The position numbers and the translations under genes were made by a program. A DNA stretch of 64,000 bases from Paenibacillus paeoniae (GTDB taxonomy: Bacteria > Bacillota > Bacilli > Paenibacillales > Paenibacillaceae). Each line of letters starts with the position of its first letter. Within the stretch, counting starts at the first letter, position 1. The stretch covers positions 620,001-684,000 of the forward strand of contig NZ_QUBQ01000002.1 in NCBI RefSeq assembly GCF_003388735.1. Reading direction: 5' to 3'. The notes under the pieces were generated by a model, which was given only the letters and a program-made list of their open reading frames with translations, ran no database searches and had not been told where the DNA came from. Below are positions 54,059 to 63,249 of this stretch, in pieces.

Positions 54059-55228
54059 TCATTGTGCAATAGGAATTTGTATGGCAACCGTAAACCCTTG
54101 CCCTCTCTCACTGGTTATATCGATAGATCCCAATTGTCCTTCCACTCGTTCTCTCATGCTCCGCAGACCGAAGCCCTCTTCCACACGATCCGTGCCTACC
54201 CCATCATCTCGCAGCGTTATACGAAGAATCCCATCCGAATTGCATAGAGTAAGATCAAGCCGATGTGCATGACCGTGTTTTCTGGCATTGGTCATCGCCT
54301 CCTGAATGATTCGGAAGCAAGCTAACATAATGGTTGGCTGGATAGAATCCAGGCTGCCTTCTACCTTCATCTGAATGTTCATTCCCGATATGTCCGAGAA
54401 ATCTTGAATAAAGGCTTGTATATTTTGTTCCATGGAGGCGGATATCCAAGCCTCGTCATTCATCGCTCTGACGGACAGCCTCAAATCCTGCAAAGTAGAA
54501 CGTGCCAACAGCTCGCACTTCATGAGAACACTATCGCTTCTCTCAGGCTCGACTTCTCTTAATTTGCGCGCTGCTTGAAGTTGAATCAGTAATGAAGTTA
54601 GACTATGGCCCACATTGTCATGAATGTCTCGAGCGATTCGGTTTCGCTCATTCGTTGTAGCAAGAGCCTCAATCTCCTTCGAATAATGCAGCAATTGCTC
54701 GTTCAATCGAATCGTTTCATTGCGAGATTGCTGATAATGCCGCAAGAGGGCTCCCATGATGGATGTGTATAAAATAAACACGGTGAAAATAATGATATCG
54801 ACAACATATACCGGTACGCCTTTGTACAATCCGAAAGAAGCAAAAATAATCCAATACATAAGCAGCAAAATAAAAAAACTAATCATAGCCCGGCGCGATC
54901 GAATTTTATAAAACATAGAAATGCCAACAGCAGCGATTAGTGCCTGTGAAGGCATGTTCGTATGTATAAAAACAAAACTATAGCTGCTGGCAGCCGCAAA
55001 ATCTAATAAAGCAATAAGAGTAACCATCGTTGAGGATGCCACTCGCATGTATAAAAAATGATTTATCGTAAATAAAATCATGGTAGAGGCTACGAAAATT
55101 ATGGTCCAATGATCCCATCGATGAACAAAATAAAAGAAGTAGATCAAACAAATCGTTAGTATGAATCCTAGTCGAAGATAATAGAGAGTGCGTTCGTAGA
55201 TTGAAAAATCCGCAGAATGAGTCCTCAC
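54059..55228 (-). CDS. DesK/LiaS-type sensor histidine kinase
   Basis: The N-terminal half has about five or six helices with short loops (a membrane-embedded sensor), followed by a coiled linker, a HisKA_3 phosphotransfer helix (ERNRIARDIHDNVGHSLTSLL, with the phospho-His in HDN), and an ATPase domain (FRIIQEAMTNARKHG; GVGTDRVEEGFGLRSMRERV). It is 389 residues and starts at GTG after AAGGAGGGG. The lack of a large outside loop suggests it senses the membrane itself or a partner protein. It forms a unit with the response regulator. Confidence 0.92.
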   Translation of the reverse strand: MRTHSADFSIYERTLYYLRLGFILTICLIYFFYFVHRWDHWTIIFVASTMILFTINHFLYMRVASSTMVTLIALLDFAAASSYSFVFIHTNMPSQALIAAVGISMFYKIRSRRAMISFFILLLMYWIIFASFGLYKGVPVYVVDIIIFTVFILYTSIMGALLRHYQQSRNETIRLNEQLLHYSKEIEALATTNERNRIARDIHDNVGHSLTSLLIQLQAARKLREVEPERSDSVLMKCELLARSTLQDLRLSVRAMNDEAWISASMEQNIQAFIQDFSDISGMNIQMKVEGSLDSIQPTIMLACFRIIQEAMTNARKHGHAHRLDLTLCNSDGILRITLRDDGVGTDRVEEGFGLRSMRERVEGQLGSIDITSERGQGFTVAIQIPIAQ

Positions 55229-55398
55229 ATTTCCCCTCCTTATGCTGTCCTCTTATTATAGCGTGTCTGATCTTTCTATACATATCACTTAAGTAATAGT
55301 TTGGATCTTTTAATCTATATCGAATGCCAGATGTGGCTTTCATCTTTTCTCCGGTATGATGATTGCAAACGAATTCCGGATAAAGGAGCTATGATCCT

Positions 55399-56178
55399 AT
55401 GATTAAGAAAATAGTATTTTTTATTTTTTTGTATGCTTTAAGCATGCTGCCCTGGATACCTGTGTATATCGCTAAAAATCCAGTAGTCAAAGAAATCGCG
55501 TGGCTGCTTGGCGCTGTCTTCTCTCTCCCTCTGTTGCTTCTTCTTATTCGCAAATCCAAGATGATCCCATCCCATCAACTCTCCATGCGAGATCGGCCTT
55601 GGAAGCATCATATTGGTCCTGGCTTTATCATTGGCTTATCAGGATTCATCCTGTATTTTGGATTAAGATGGCTGCTAGGCGGTTTTATAGTCGAGAATAC
55701 GCTGCCGCTAATGCAATTGATTCCAACCTTGCTCATGACTTTGATCTATACGCTCTATATCGCCATTACCGAAGAATTCATATACAGAGGATATCTGTTG
55801 TCTGCTATGCGTGAGGCCATGACATTATCACATGCTATTCTACTATCAATCGGGATCTTTTTACTGGGACATCTTCCGCAGGGGCATCATTTGCTCCATT
55901 CTCCATATGCCGTCCACATTGTCACGATGGGTCTGGTCTTCACCTATGCCTATCTATGCACAGGATCCATCTGGTTGGGAATCGGGATTCATTGGGGCTG
56001 GAATATGGGAGGATTCACCGAGGACCGAGTACTCATTCTGGACCATAAAACCATGAGCTCATGGGGAAACCCCCTGAGCTGGATTTATATAGCTGTGGAT
56101 CTGCTTTTACTTCTAATGATTATGCAAAGATATGGACGAAACAAGAGACGTTCCTTCACGAACGATACGCCTTCGTAA
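55399..56178 (+). CDS. CPBP family intramembrane metalloprotease
   Basis: This 259-residue protein has about eight helices and the CPBP (Rce1/Abi) motifs: EEFIYRGYLLSAMREA (EExxxR), a following HLPQGHH and HWGWNMGG near the end. Family members cleave in the membrane or protect against bacteriocins. It is divergent from the two-component kinase, so it may be controlled by that system. AAAGGAGC precedes the ATG by 9 bases. It ends at a strong hairpin. Confidence 0.9.
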   Translation: MIKKIVFFIFLYALSMLPWIPVYIAKNPVVKEIAWLLGAVFSLPLLLLLIRKSKMIPSHQLSMRDRPWKHHIGPGFIIGLSGFILYFGLRWLLGGFIVENTLPLMQLIPTLLMTLIYTLYIAITEEFIYRGYLLSAMREAMTLSHAILLSIGIFLLGHLPQGHHLLHSPYAVHIVTMGLVFTYAYLCTGSIWLGIGIHWGWNMGGFTEDRVLILDHKTMSSWGNPLSWIYIAVDLLLLLMIMQRYGRNKRRSFTNDTPS

Positions 56179-56203
56179 GGATTGGATTGTACCCAATTGA
56201 AAA

Positions 56204-56228
56204 AGCCGGGGATAGCGTATCCCCGGCT
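56204..56228. terminator. Bidirectional terminator
   Basis: An 11-bp stem (AGCCGGGGATA / TATCCCCGGCT) with a 3-base loop lies between the convergent CPBP and AraC genes. Confidence 0.88.
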
Positions 56229-56243
56229 AGTCAACGGCTGATC

Positions 56244-57095
56244 TTATTTTCTGGAGACCGGCACCCACAGCTCATTTTTATTCGCTTCTGGCGGCAAATA
56301 CACTTCGATTGCAGGCAAGTTCCCAAGCTCAAACGCTGCGACGGGCAACCACTCCGTATATAGCCTCCGCCATAAGTCAGGAAGATGATCGGGGGGACCT
56401 TCTGCTTCGAAGACCACCCACGTGGATGCGGCAAAATCCCTCTTGACCATACCAGCCGGCGGTTCATGCTGCGAGGCAATCGATAAGATGTATAGAAACT
56501 CATCGTTCTGGCCCCAGGCGCCGTCCGCACAGACACCCAAAATGCCTCCTATTGGATGCTCGCTATCCCTGATCTGCCATAGATCGTCGAATAAGCCTTC
56601 TTCCCGCGCAACAGCCCATAAACCTGGTATCGTGTTGTAAGCCTGCTCCGTACTCACCATGGTCTGCTTGCCTACAATAGAAAACCGTCCTAACTCCTCG
56701 ACTCTGTAATCCATCTCCTGCACTCCCTTTATCGTCATTTGGAAGGAGATTAGCGGATAGGCTTTAAGCTTGATTCCGACATTGCGCGCTTTCGTAGGCG
56801 TTGTGCCGTGCAGTTGCTGGAATGCCCGGGCGAAGGCTTCCGGTGATTCATAACCGTACTTCAAGGCAATATCGATCACTTTCTCATTGCCGTTCTGCAG
56901 ATCGAACGCCGCAAGCGTCAATCTCCGCCTCCGAATGTATTCCGATAACGACACATCCGTCATATATGGAAACATACGCTGGAAATGATAGGTCGAGCAG
57001 TTCGCCACCTTGGCTGCCTCTCCATAATCAATCTCATCCATAATATGATCCTCTATATACGCAATTGCCTGATTCATTCGCTCAACCCAATCCAT
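56244..57095 (-). CDS. AraC-type regulator with GyrI-like effector domain
   Basis: The N-terminal 105 residues are two AraC HTH motifs (YGEAAKVANCSTYHFQRMFPY and KVIDIALKYGYESPEAFARAF). From about residue 125 comes a GyrI-like small-molecule domain (MDYRVEELGRFSIVGKQTMV; SYILS-type beta strands; ending in YLPPEANKNELWVPV). Such proteins (Rob/SAV2435-like) sense amphipathic compounds. It is 283 residues and monocistronic. GGGGAGG precedes the ATG. Its targets are unknown. Confidence 0.9.
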   Translation of the reverse strand: MDWVERMNQAIAYIEDHIMDEIDYGEAAKVANCSTYHFQRMFPYMTDVSLSEYIRRRRLTLAAFDLQNGNEKVIDIALKYGYESPEAFARAFQQLHGTTPTKARNVGIKLKAYPLISFQMTIKGVQEMDYRVEELGRFSIVGKQTMVSTEQAYNTIPGLWAVAREEGLFDDLWQIRDSEHPIGGILGVCADGAWGQNDEFLYILSIASQHEPPAGMVKRDFAASTWVVFEAEGPPDHLPDLWRRLYTEWLPVAAFELGNLPAIEVYLPPEANKNELWVPVSRK

Positions 57096-57221
57096 ATACG
57101 TTCATCCTCCCCAAACTCAATATAAAGGTTTTTCGTAGACAGAGCCGTGCATTTCTTGCACCAAACTGCATGGCTTGGAGTTCCATTTTTTTCTTGGACG
57201 TAATCTCGATAACCTATAAAT

Positions 57222-57263
57222 AAAACCTCCGAGCCTGCCTGCTCTTGGAGGCTCAGAGGTTTT
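57222..57263 (-). terminator. Terminator of the hypothetical membrane-protein gene
   Basis: A 15-bp stem with one mismatch (AAAACCTCCGAGCCT with AGGCTCAGAGGTTTT) lies just after the leftward gene's stop codon. Confidence 0.8.
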
Positions 57264-57266
57264 AGA

Positions 57267-57806
57267 CTACTCCTTTTCTATAATATTTGAGCTAATCCAC
57301 GTCTCCAGTTCCCTGCTCTCGATTCGATACACATGATCCTCTCCGTTAGGATGAAGCTCAATGCCGCCGGTTGGCCCAAACAGAATGAGATCAACATTCT
57401 CGCCATCCTGGAAGGTAATGTTGCCGGAGCCGGAAGAACCATACGACATACTGCGATTAGAGCGTATGAGCGGCGCTCCTTTTATCATCTCTACGATTAA
57501 ATCCTGCTCTTCGACTGTTATGCTCTGGCGATTAAAAGAGATCTTATTCACTTCTCCTGCTTCTATTTTCTGTTGGAATTGCTTTTCCCACTTGGTGTTC
57601 ACAATTCCAGACGAACAACTCGACACGATAAGGATGAAGCCAACAATTACGCCTATAATGCCCGTTATCCGGTGCATGGTCAGTGCCGCATCGCTCGGCT
57701 CCGCATCCTTGATCTTCCAACCGATCGACATATACCAGGCCGATTGCGGAGATAAGGCAGCAACAGCGCTGAATAGAAGTAAAATAAATCCCATTAATCC
57801 ATTCAT
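57267..57806 (-). CDS. Hypothetical membrane protein, DUF6199-like N-terminus
   Basis: This 179-residue protein has a first helix (about 3-20), the motif SAWYMSIGWKIKDAEPSDAAL, a second helix (about 48-64) and a soluble C-terminal domain of about 110 residues. The W-x-K-x-EPS motif is like the small DUF6199 membrane proteins; the C-terminal domain I cannot place. AAAGGGGA precedes the ATG. The function is unknown. Confidence 0.65.
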   Translation of the reverse strand: MNGLMGFILLLFSAVAALSPQSAWYMSIGWKIKDAEPSDAALTMHRITGIIGVIVGFILIVSSCSSGIVNTKWEKQFQQKIEAGEVNKISFNRQSITVEEQDLIVEMIKGAPLIRSNRSMSYGSSGSGNITFQDGENVDLILFGPTGGIELHPNGEDHVYRIESRELETWISSNIIEKE

Positions 57807-57894
57807 GTGAAAATCCCCTTTGTCTCATCTATTGCTCTTCTTACGTACAGAGATAGGGAAATGTTCCATGTTTTCATTATTAATGCAAAGGTTA

Positions 57895-58233
57895 TTATGC
57901 CATCACCTCTACGGTAAAACCTCCCGGTGCCTCCACATAAAACGTCCACGCATGTGCTCTTTGCGGCGGGTCAATGAGGAAGCCGTCATCTACCAGCCGA
58001 CTGTATATCTCGTTTACTTTCTCCTCACTCTCCTGACTGAAACCAATATGGAACGTCGCCGGATACTTCACATCTTTTGCTTTCATTAAAGTTAACATCA
58101 TTCCATTGTCGTCAAACAAAGCCGCGAAGGAACGCCCCCGCTCTCCACCCAGCTTAAGCCCAAAATATTGCATCAAAAAATCTCTAGCTGCCGATACATC
58201 CGTTACGGTAAGATTAATGTGATTCAGCTTCAT
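57895..58233 (-). CDS. VOC superfamily (glyoxalase-like) protein
   Basis: This 112-residue protein has the glyoxalase/dioxygenase fold with paired motifs (NHINLTVTDVSAARDFLMQYF and a C-terminal FYVEAPGGFTVEVMA). His and Glu near each end are possible metal ligands. It may be a resistance protein, isomerase or lyase; the substrate is unknown. The start is at 58233, 6 bases after GGAGTGG. Confidence 0.85.
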   Translation of the reverse strand: MKLNHINLTVTDVSAARDFLMQYFGLKLGGERGRSFAALFDDNGMMLTLMKAKDVKYPATFHIGFSQESEEKVNEIYSRLVDDGFLIDPPQRAHAWTFYVEAPGGFTVEVMA

Positions 58234-58416
58234 TCTATCCACTCCTTAATCAGCCCTTCATTTACGTTCATCTTCATTATCTTACATTCATGCAAATGAT
58301 AAGCTTTCAGTCAATATGATATATGATACGGGGAGGGAGCCGTCATATTACAATATCCTTCTACATTCCCTCTCGCACCTGTTGCTTCACTGGTAAAGAA
58401 GCGTTCTCGCATGACA

Positions 58417-58449
58417 AAGAGAGAGCCGTACATCGCACGACTCTCTCTT
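58417..58449 (-). terminator. Terminator of the asparaginase operon
   Basis: A long stem (AAGAGAGAGCCGT with ACGACTCTCTCTT, one mismatch) lies about 25 bp downstream of the second asparaginase gene. Confidence 0.7.
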
Positions 58450-58475
58450 CCCCCTATAAAACTATGAACCATCCT

Positions 58476-60581
58476 CTAAGACTTCAACATACGAATCATG
58501 ACCGTTATCGCTTCAGCTCTTGTAGCTGTTCCCTGCGGAGCAAAACGATTGTTCGAACGCCCTTGCACAATTCCTTTTGCAATCAACTCATTGACTGCGC
58601 CTTTAGCCCAAACAGGGATCGACGCATCGTCAGCAAATTCGGTAGCTGCGCCCGTCGCGGCGTTCAGCCCCATAGCTCTTCCAATCATGACCACCATCTC
58701 TGTCCGCGAAATGTTGCCGTCCGGCCGGAACGTCCCATCCGGATAGCCGCTAATAATGCCTAGCTTCACTGCTTGCGCAATAGCATTCTTCGCCCATACT
58801 CCAATAGAGTTTGCATCTGAGAAAGCCGGCGTTTCTCCGTCTCCTCCTTGCTTCATCGCTTTCATCAGCAGTACAGTGAATTCGGCACGGCTAACCGTTT
58901 TGTCCGGCTTAAAGCTGCCATCAGGATAACCCGATGTAATGCCAAGCGCGATCGCTTCCTTCACTAGGGCTTCCGACCAATGACCGGCTACGTCTGTGAA
59001 CGATATAGGCTCTTCATGCCCGCCTCCATGTTCACCTGACTCGCCGCCACCCTGTTCTTCTCCGCCTGTCTCTCCAGGATCGGAAGGACTGCCAGGGGTT
59101 ACCGATAGGGTAGAGAAACTGCCGCTTAATTTCACGCTCTTCATCCCCCGATTATCTACGGCAATTACATAGAAACCATAAGCCGTGCCGGAGTTTAAAC
59201 CTGTTACACGGAAGGTGGTATGATCGGCAGTCAACTGTGCGATTGGACTTGTTCCGCTCGATTGATAGACTTCGTAACCAGCTACACCCCCATCGTCCAG
59301 TGCCTGTGGCCAGCTTAGCGTAATGCTGGAGCCTGAACGGGCTGTAGCGCTTAGCACGCTGTCGACCGGCCAGGCCGGAGCGCTGTTGTCCAGTGCGGTT
59401 ACATCAACATCCTGCGTACCTACTGTCTCGAACCAGCCCTTCATTGTAGTGAAGTTATCTGTGAAGGCCAGCGACAGCATCAGCATAATTCGAGCATGCT
59501 GCGGATTCAGGTTGTCTCCAGCAATAATACCGTTGCCTCCGCTATAGATGGAGCCTGATCCCGTACGTGTCGTCGAGACGAACGTAACGCCTTTCTTGAT
59601 CGCTTCCGAACGGGCAGCGCTCATCTTCGAGGAGATACCGCCAGCACCTGTGCCAGCTGTTACGATACCTTTCGCGCCATCCTCGACCAATGCCCGGATC
59701 GCTCCTCCACCAGCTTCCTGATAGTTATAGACGATCTCTACAAGCGGCAGTTCATCCTTTGAGATCGTTCTCAGATCGAACGGTGTAGCCCAATTCGCTT
59801 GACCCGCTTTCAACGCTCGCGCGTTCAGACGATAGATCCGAACTGCCGCATCGTCCACGTATCCCAACGCTCCAAGCATAGGCGTCTCGAACGTATCCAT
59901 CCGGTGCGAATTGGATTTCGTCACCTCACGCGCTGCATGAATGACATCATTTAACATGATGACCGTGCCGTACCACTTGGTCTTGCCGCTGCTTGCGACT
60001 TTGATCGCCTGATACAGGTTGGCGGGACCATCCGTACCAATGACATCCCATGGACGCATAGCCCCTGTTACAACTACAGGCTTCTCGCTGCGAACGGTAA
60101 GATCAAGAAAATATGCAATTTCCTCCATCGTGTCGGTACCCGTCGTAACAACGGCGCTATCGTAGATTTCTAGCGCCGCATCCACCGCCAACGACAAATC
60201 GTATAGTTCCTTCATAGAATAACCGCCCGAGCCTTTGTTGCCGAATTGATAGGTTGCGACATCGGCGGTCTTATGTTTGGGCAATTGCGCTACTAATTCC
60301 GCCATCGGATAAGTGCCTGCGGCATAGCTTTGGAAATTCGTCTTGTCTCCGTTTCTAGCCGCCCCTGCCAACGTGCCGCCTGTAGCTACTACGATAACGT
60401 TAGGTAGCGGTGAGTTTTGATGCTCCTCCGACAAAGCCGGAATCGGAAAGGTCGGCAATACGGGAGTCTGCTCCTCGCCGAACGCTCTGTCCCCATAAAG
60501 AGGCAGCAAAGTAACGAGGAGGACAAGGGTCAGCAGCATTGCCAAAAGCCGCTTCATTGTCCTGCTGTTCGAGATCGTCAT
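58476..60581 (-). CDS. Wall-anchored L-asparaginase with FN3 and three SLH domains
   Basis: This secreted enzyme has a signal peptide and a type II asparaginase core (about residues 60-390): first Thr in VVATGGTLAG, second in TTGTDTMEE and the Lys region VVTGAMRPWD. It hydrolyses asparagine to aspartate and ammonia outside the membrane. A fibronectin-III domain (about 410-495), a linker rich in Gly and Glu, and three SLH domains (about 530-701; FTDVAGHWSEALVKEAIALG) follow, so it is held on the cell wall. The ATG at 60581 is 9 bases after AAGGAGG; an ATG three codons earlier is too close. It lies 21 bp downstream of a paralogue. Confidence 0.93.
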   Translation of the reverse strand: MTISNSRTMKRLLAMLLTLVLLVTLLPLYGDRAFGEEQTPVLPTFPIPALSEEHQNSPLPNVIVVATGGTLAGAARNGDKTNFQSYAAGTYPMAELVAQLPKHKTADVATYQFGNKGSGGYSMKELYDLSLAVDAALEIYDSAVVTTGTDTMEEIAYFLDLTVRSEKPVVVTGAMRPWDVIGTDGPANLYQAIKVASSGKTKWYGTVIMLNDVIHAAREVTKSNSHRMDTFETPMLGALGYVDDAAVRIYRLNARALKAGQANWATPFDLRTISKDELPLVEIVYNYQEAGGGAIRALVEDGAKGIVTAGTGAGGISSKMSAARSEAIKKGVTFVSTTRTGSGSIYSGGNGIIAGDNLNPQHARIMLMLSLAFTDNFTTMKGWFETVGTQDVDVTALDNSAPAWPVDSVLSATARSGSSITLSWPQALDDGGVAGYEVYQSSGTSPIAQLTADHTTFRVTGLNSGTAYGFYVIAVDNRGMKSVKLSGSFSTLSVTPGSPSDPGETGGEEQGGGESGEHGGGHEEPISFTDVAGHWSEALVKEAIALGITSGYPDGSFKPDKTVSRAEFTVLLMKAMKQGGDGETPAFSDANSIGVWAKNAIAQAVKLGIISGYPDGTFRPDGNISRTEMVVMIGRAMGLNAATGAATEFADDASIPVWAKGAVNELIAKGIVQGRSNNRFAPQGTATRAEAITVMIRMLKS

Positions 60582-60602
60582 GTCGGCCATCCTCCTTCGT
60601 TA

Positions 60603-61994
60603 TTATGGCGTTACTTCTATCAGCTCTGGCGTCTCCGTCGGCTCGATTACCGGCGTCTCTGCCCCAGGCGACTCTGTTCCACTCTCAGTCTCTCCTCCGC
60701 TTTCTTCCGGCGCTGTTGTCTCACTGCCTGTCTCTGGACCCGTCACAACAGGCTCTTCTTCCTCAACAGAGGTCGTTACGACTGTGTCGGCATCTACCGA
60801 GATTTCCACATCTTGCGTGCCGAATGTGGTGAACCAGCCCCGAATCGTCGGAACATCATTTGTAAAGGCCAAGGACAGAAGCAACAGCATGCGGGCATGC
60901 GCCGCATTCAGATTGTCGCCGCCAATCGTATTGCCGCTGCCGCTGTCATAGATCGAGCCGGAACCGGTTCTCGTCGTGGAGACAAACACAACACCGTGAT
61001 CTCTGATCGCTGACGAACGCGCTGCGCTCATTTTCGAGGAGATGCCTCCGGCACCTGTGCCCGCTGTCACAATCCCTTTTGCACCGTCTTCTACAAAACC
61101 GCGAATGGCGCCGCCGCCCGCCTCCTGATAGTTATAGGCAATTTCGACAACAGGCAGATTGTCCTTCGCAATCTTCGTCAGGTCGAACGGCGATTTCCAT
61201 GCTTCCGTGCCCGCTTTCATCGCTCTTGCCGGGGCGCGATAGATTCTGACGGCTGGATCGTCCACGTAACCAAGCGCACCGAACATGGGGGTATCGAATG
61301 TGTCCATCCGGTGAGAGTTCGACTTCGTCACCTCACGAGCTGCGAAGATGACGTCGTTCAGCATAACGACCGTGCCAAACCATTTCGTTTTATTGCTGCT
61401 TGCTACTTTAATAGCCTGATAGAGATTCGCCGGCCCGTCTGTTCCGATGACATCCCAAGGTCTCATCGCCCCCGTCACAACGACCGGCTTCTCGCTGCGA
61501 ACCGTGAGGTCCAGGAAGTAAGCGATCTCCTCCATCGTATCTGTGCCAGTCGTCACGACCGCGCTATCGTAGATTTCAAGAGCGGCGTCTACAGCCAGAG
61601 AAAGATCATACAGCTCCTTAATCGAGTATCCGCCTGATCCCTTATTACCGAATTGGAAGGTCGACACGTCCGCTGTCTTATGAACCGGCAGCTGCGCTAC
61701 CAGATCCGCCATCGGATATGTGCCTGCCGCGTAGCTTTGAAAATTCGTCTTATCGCCATTCCGAGCAGCGCCAGCAAGGGTACCGCCTGTTGCAACAACA
61801 ATGACATTAGGCAAAGAAGATGCTTTGTGAGCTTCTGAAATAGCCGGGATATCAAAAGTCGGCAATTGGACAGGCTCAGCAGCGCTAACCAGGCTTCTGG
61901 TTAACAGTGTCCCTGTCATCGTTGCAAGCAGTGCAAGGATCAGCAATGGGATAAGTACTTTCTTTTGTAACATACTACTAACTCGTTGTGTCAT
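60603..61994 (-). CDS. Secreted L-asparaginase, first of a tandem pair
   Basis: This has the same core as its downstream neighbour (VVATGGTLAG; TTGTDTMEE; AMRPWDVIGTDGP), with long identical stretches that point to a recent tandem duplication. After residue about 400 it has only a Thr/Glu/Pro-rich tail with no SLH domain, so it should be released or held only by its signal. The ATG at 61994 is 9 bases after AGGAG. It is the first gene of the pair and follows a perfect GlnR/TnrA-type box, matching the nitrogen control known for AnsZ of Bacillus subtilis. Confidence 0.92.
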   Translation of the reverse strand: MTQRVSSMLQKKVLIPLLILALLATMTGTLLTRSLVSAAEPVQLPTFDIPAISEAHKASSLPNVIVVATGGTLAGAARNGDKTNFQSYAAGTYPMADLVAQLPVHKTADVSTFQFGNKGSGGYSIKELYDLSLAVDAALEIYDSAVVTTGTDTMEEIAYFLDLTVRSEKPVVVTGAMRPWDVIGTDGPANLYQAIKVASSNKTKWFGTVVMLNDVIFAAREVTKSNSHRMDTFDTPMFGALGYVDDPAVRIYRAPARAMKAGTEAWKSPFDLTKIAKDNLPVVEIAYNYQEAGGGAIRGFVEDGAKGIVTAGTGAGGISSKMSAARSSAIRDHGVVFVSTTRTGSGSIYDSGSGNTIGGDNLNAAHARMLLLLSLAFTNDVPTIRGWFTTFGTQDVEISVDADTVVTTSVEEEEPVVTGPETGSETTAPEESGGETESGTESPGAETPVIEPTETPELIEVTP

Positions 61995-62049
61995 AATCAT
62001 CAGCTCCTCAACCTATTTTTCTATCAAATTTGATTATGATCATAGCACG

Positions 62050-62066
62050 TGTTATGTAATCTAACA
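62050..62066 (-). promoter_or_regulatory. GlnR/TnrA-type nitrogen-control box
   Basis: TGTTATGTAATCTAACA matches the consensus TGTNAN7TNACA at every fixed base. It lies about 56-72 bp upstream of the first asparaginase start. A possible -10 (TATGAT at 62039-62044, minus strand) would place the box over the -35 region, so activation and repression are both possible. Confidence 0.75.
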
Positions 62067-62168
62067 ATGAAATTACATGGATAATGTGGTTATTTCTAGT
62101 GTTTTGCGAGGTTTATCGTAAAATAAAATATTTATATGTTATATCAATGTTATGTATAGCTGAATCAA

Positions 62169-62185
62169 TGTCATGTAACGTGTCA
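62169..62185 (+). promoter_or_regulatory. Degenerate second GlnR/TnrA-like box
   Basis: TGTCATGTAACGTGTCA matches TGTNAN7TNACA except at one fixed position. It lies 109 bp upstream of the divergent carbohydrate-binding gene. It is weak on its own, but notable beside the perfect box. Confidence 0.3.
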
Positions 62186-62293
62186 TGAAAATTTTACTTC
62201 ATCAGGTTAATGAACTCCCTATACTAAGCACTGATCAGAGGGCATATAGTTATAGCGCTATACCAAAAAATCCATTTTCAGGGGGAATTATGT

Positions 62294-63079
62294 ATGCGTA
62301 AAAGGATGACAAAGGTGACCGCTTTATGGCTTACACTTGCTTTTCTTATGGTGTCGCTCTTCACTCCAATTGCCGGTGCACAATCCAGCGCCCCGCTTCA
62401 AGTGTCTGCACAAGGAATCGCTTGGGGAATTGGCACCAGCTATGAAACGGCTGTCATAGATTTGCGTATTACGAATTTCTATGTAGACCCCGCCAGAAAC
62501 CATACGATTTCCCCATGGGTGCTTCAATTCGATTTTGGCGGTGATATTGAATCGGTCACAGGCGCAATCATAACGGCCAAGGAAGGAAATCGCTATACGT
62601 TGAAGGGGGATACCGACACGGATCTTTCATACGGGGAAACGCTGGACCTGCGAATCACAACCAAGCTGAACGGAGCAGCGTCAGCTTCATTCCAGAACCT
62701 TACACTGCGTCCGGAAGTGATTGCGGCTCCTTGGCGGTGGCTGGGCACATACAAGGCGAATGACATTGTGGAGTATAACGGCGTCTATTACAAAGCGATT
62801 CAAGCCCATACTGCTTACGCTACGAACTGGACGCCCTCTCAGACACCGGCGTTATGGCAACCAACGAGCATTGAATCCTACTCTTACACGGCATCGGCTG
62901 AGGTCGATCTGACTATTATAGATACATGGGCACTCGGAGGCACGTACACTGCTGGGCAAATTATATTCCATGAAGGCCTGTTCTACAGCTGCGTACAATC
63001 TCATGTCGCATACGCCCCGAACTGGTATCCAGGCCCTCAAACCGCAAGCTTATGGAAGAAAGCTTCACTTGTATTCTAA
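62294..63079 (+). CDS. Secreted carbohydrate-binding protein with two CBM5/12-like modules
   Basis: A signal peptide (to about residue 29) is followed by a beta-rich domain (about 33-145), perhaps a CBM2- or CBM3-like binding fold, and then two chitin-binding-type modules (RWLGTYKANDIVEYNGVYYK and later TWALGGTYTAGQIIFHEGLFYSC) with conserved aromatic residues. There is no catalytic domain, so it probably sticks to chitin, cellulose or the cell wall to aid attachment or other enzymes. GGGGGA precedes the ATG. It is divergent from the asparaginase operon and ends at a strong hairpin. Confidence 0.85.
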   Translation: MRKRMTKVTALWLTLAFLMVSLFTPIAGAQSSAPLQVSAQGIAWGIGTSYETAVIDLRITNFYVDPARNHTISPWVLQFDFGGDIESVTGAIITAKEGNRYTLKGDTDTDLSYGETLDLRITTKLNGAASASFQNLTLRPEVIAAPWRWLGTYKANDIVEYNGVYYKAIQAHTAYATNWTPSQTPALWQPTSIESYSYTASAEVDLTIIDTWALGGTYTAGQIIFHEGLFYSCVQSHVAYAPNWYPGPQTASLWKKASLVF

Positions 63080-63118
63080 ATAAGACCGCGGTCAGAGAAA
63101 TAACCAATTGTATAGCAA

Positions 63119-63157
63119 AAAAGAGACAGGACCGAATTCAAACGGCCTGTCTCTTTT
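63119..63157. terminator. Bidirectional terminator
   Basis: A 12-bp stem (AAAAGAGACAGG / CCTGTCTCTTTT), extended inside by CCG / CGG, lies between convergent genes. Confidence 0.9.
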
Positions 63158-63249
63158 ATGGAAGGCTGCAAAATTGCAACTAGTAATGAGGATCATCTAT
63201 TCATGCCGTACACTATACGATAAATGGAATAATAGCTTTTGTCCCAGTC

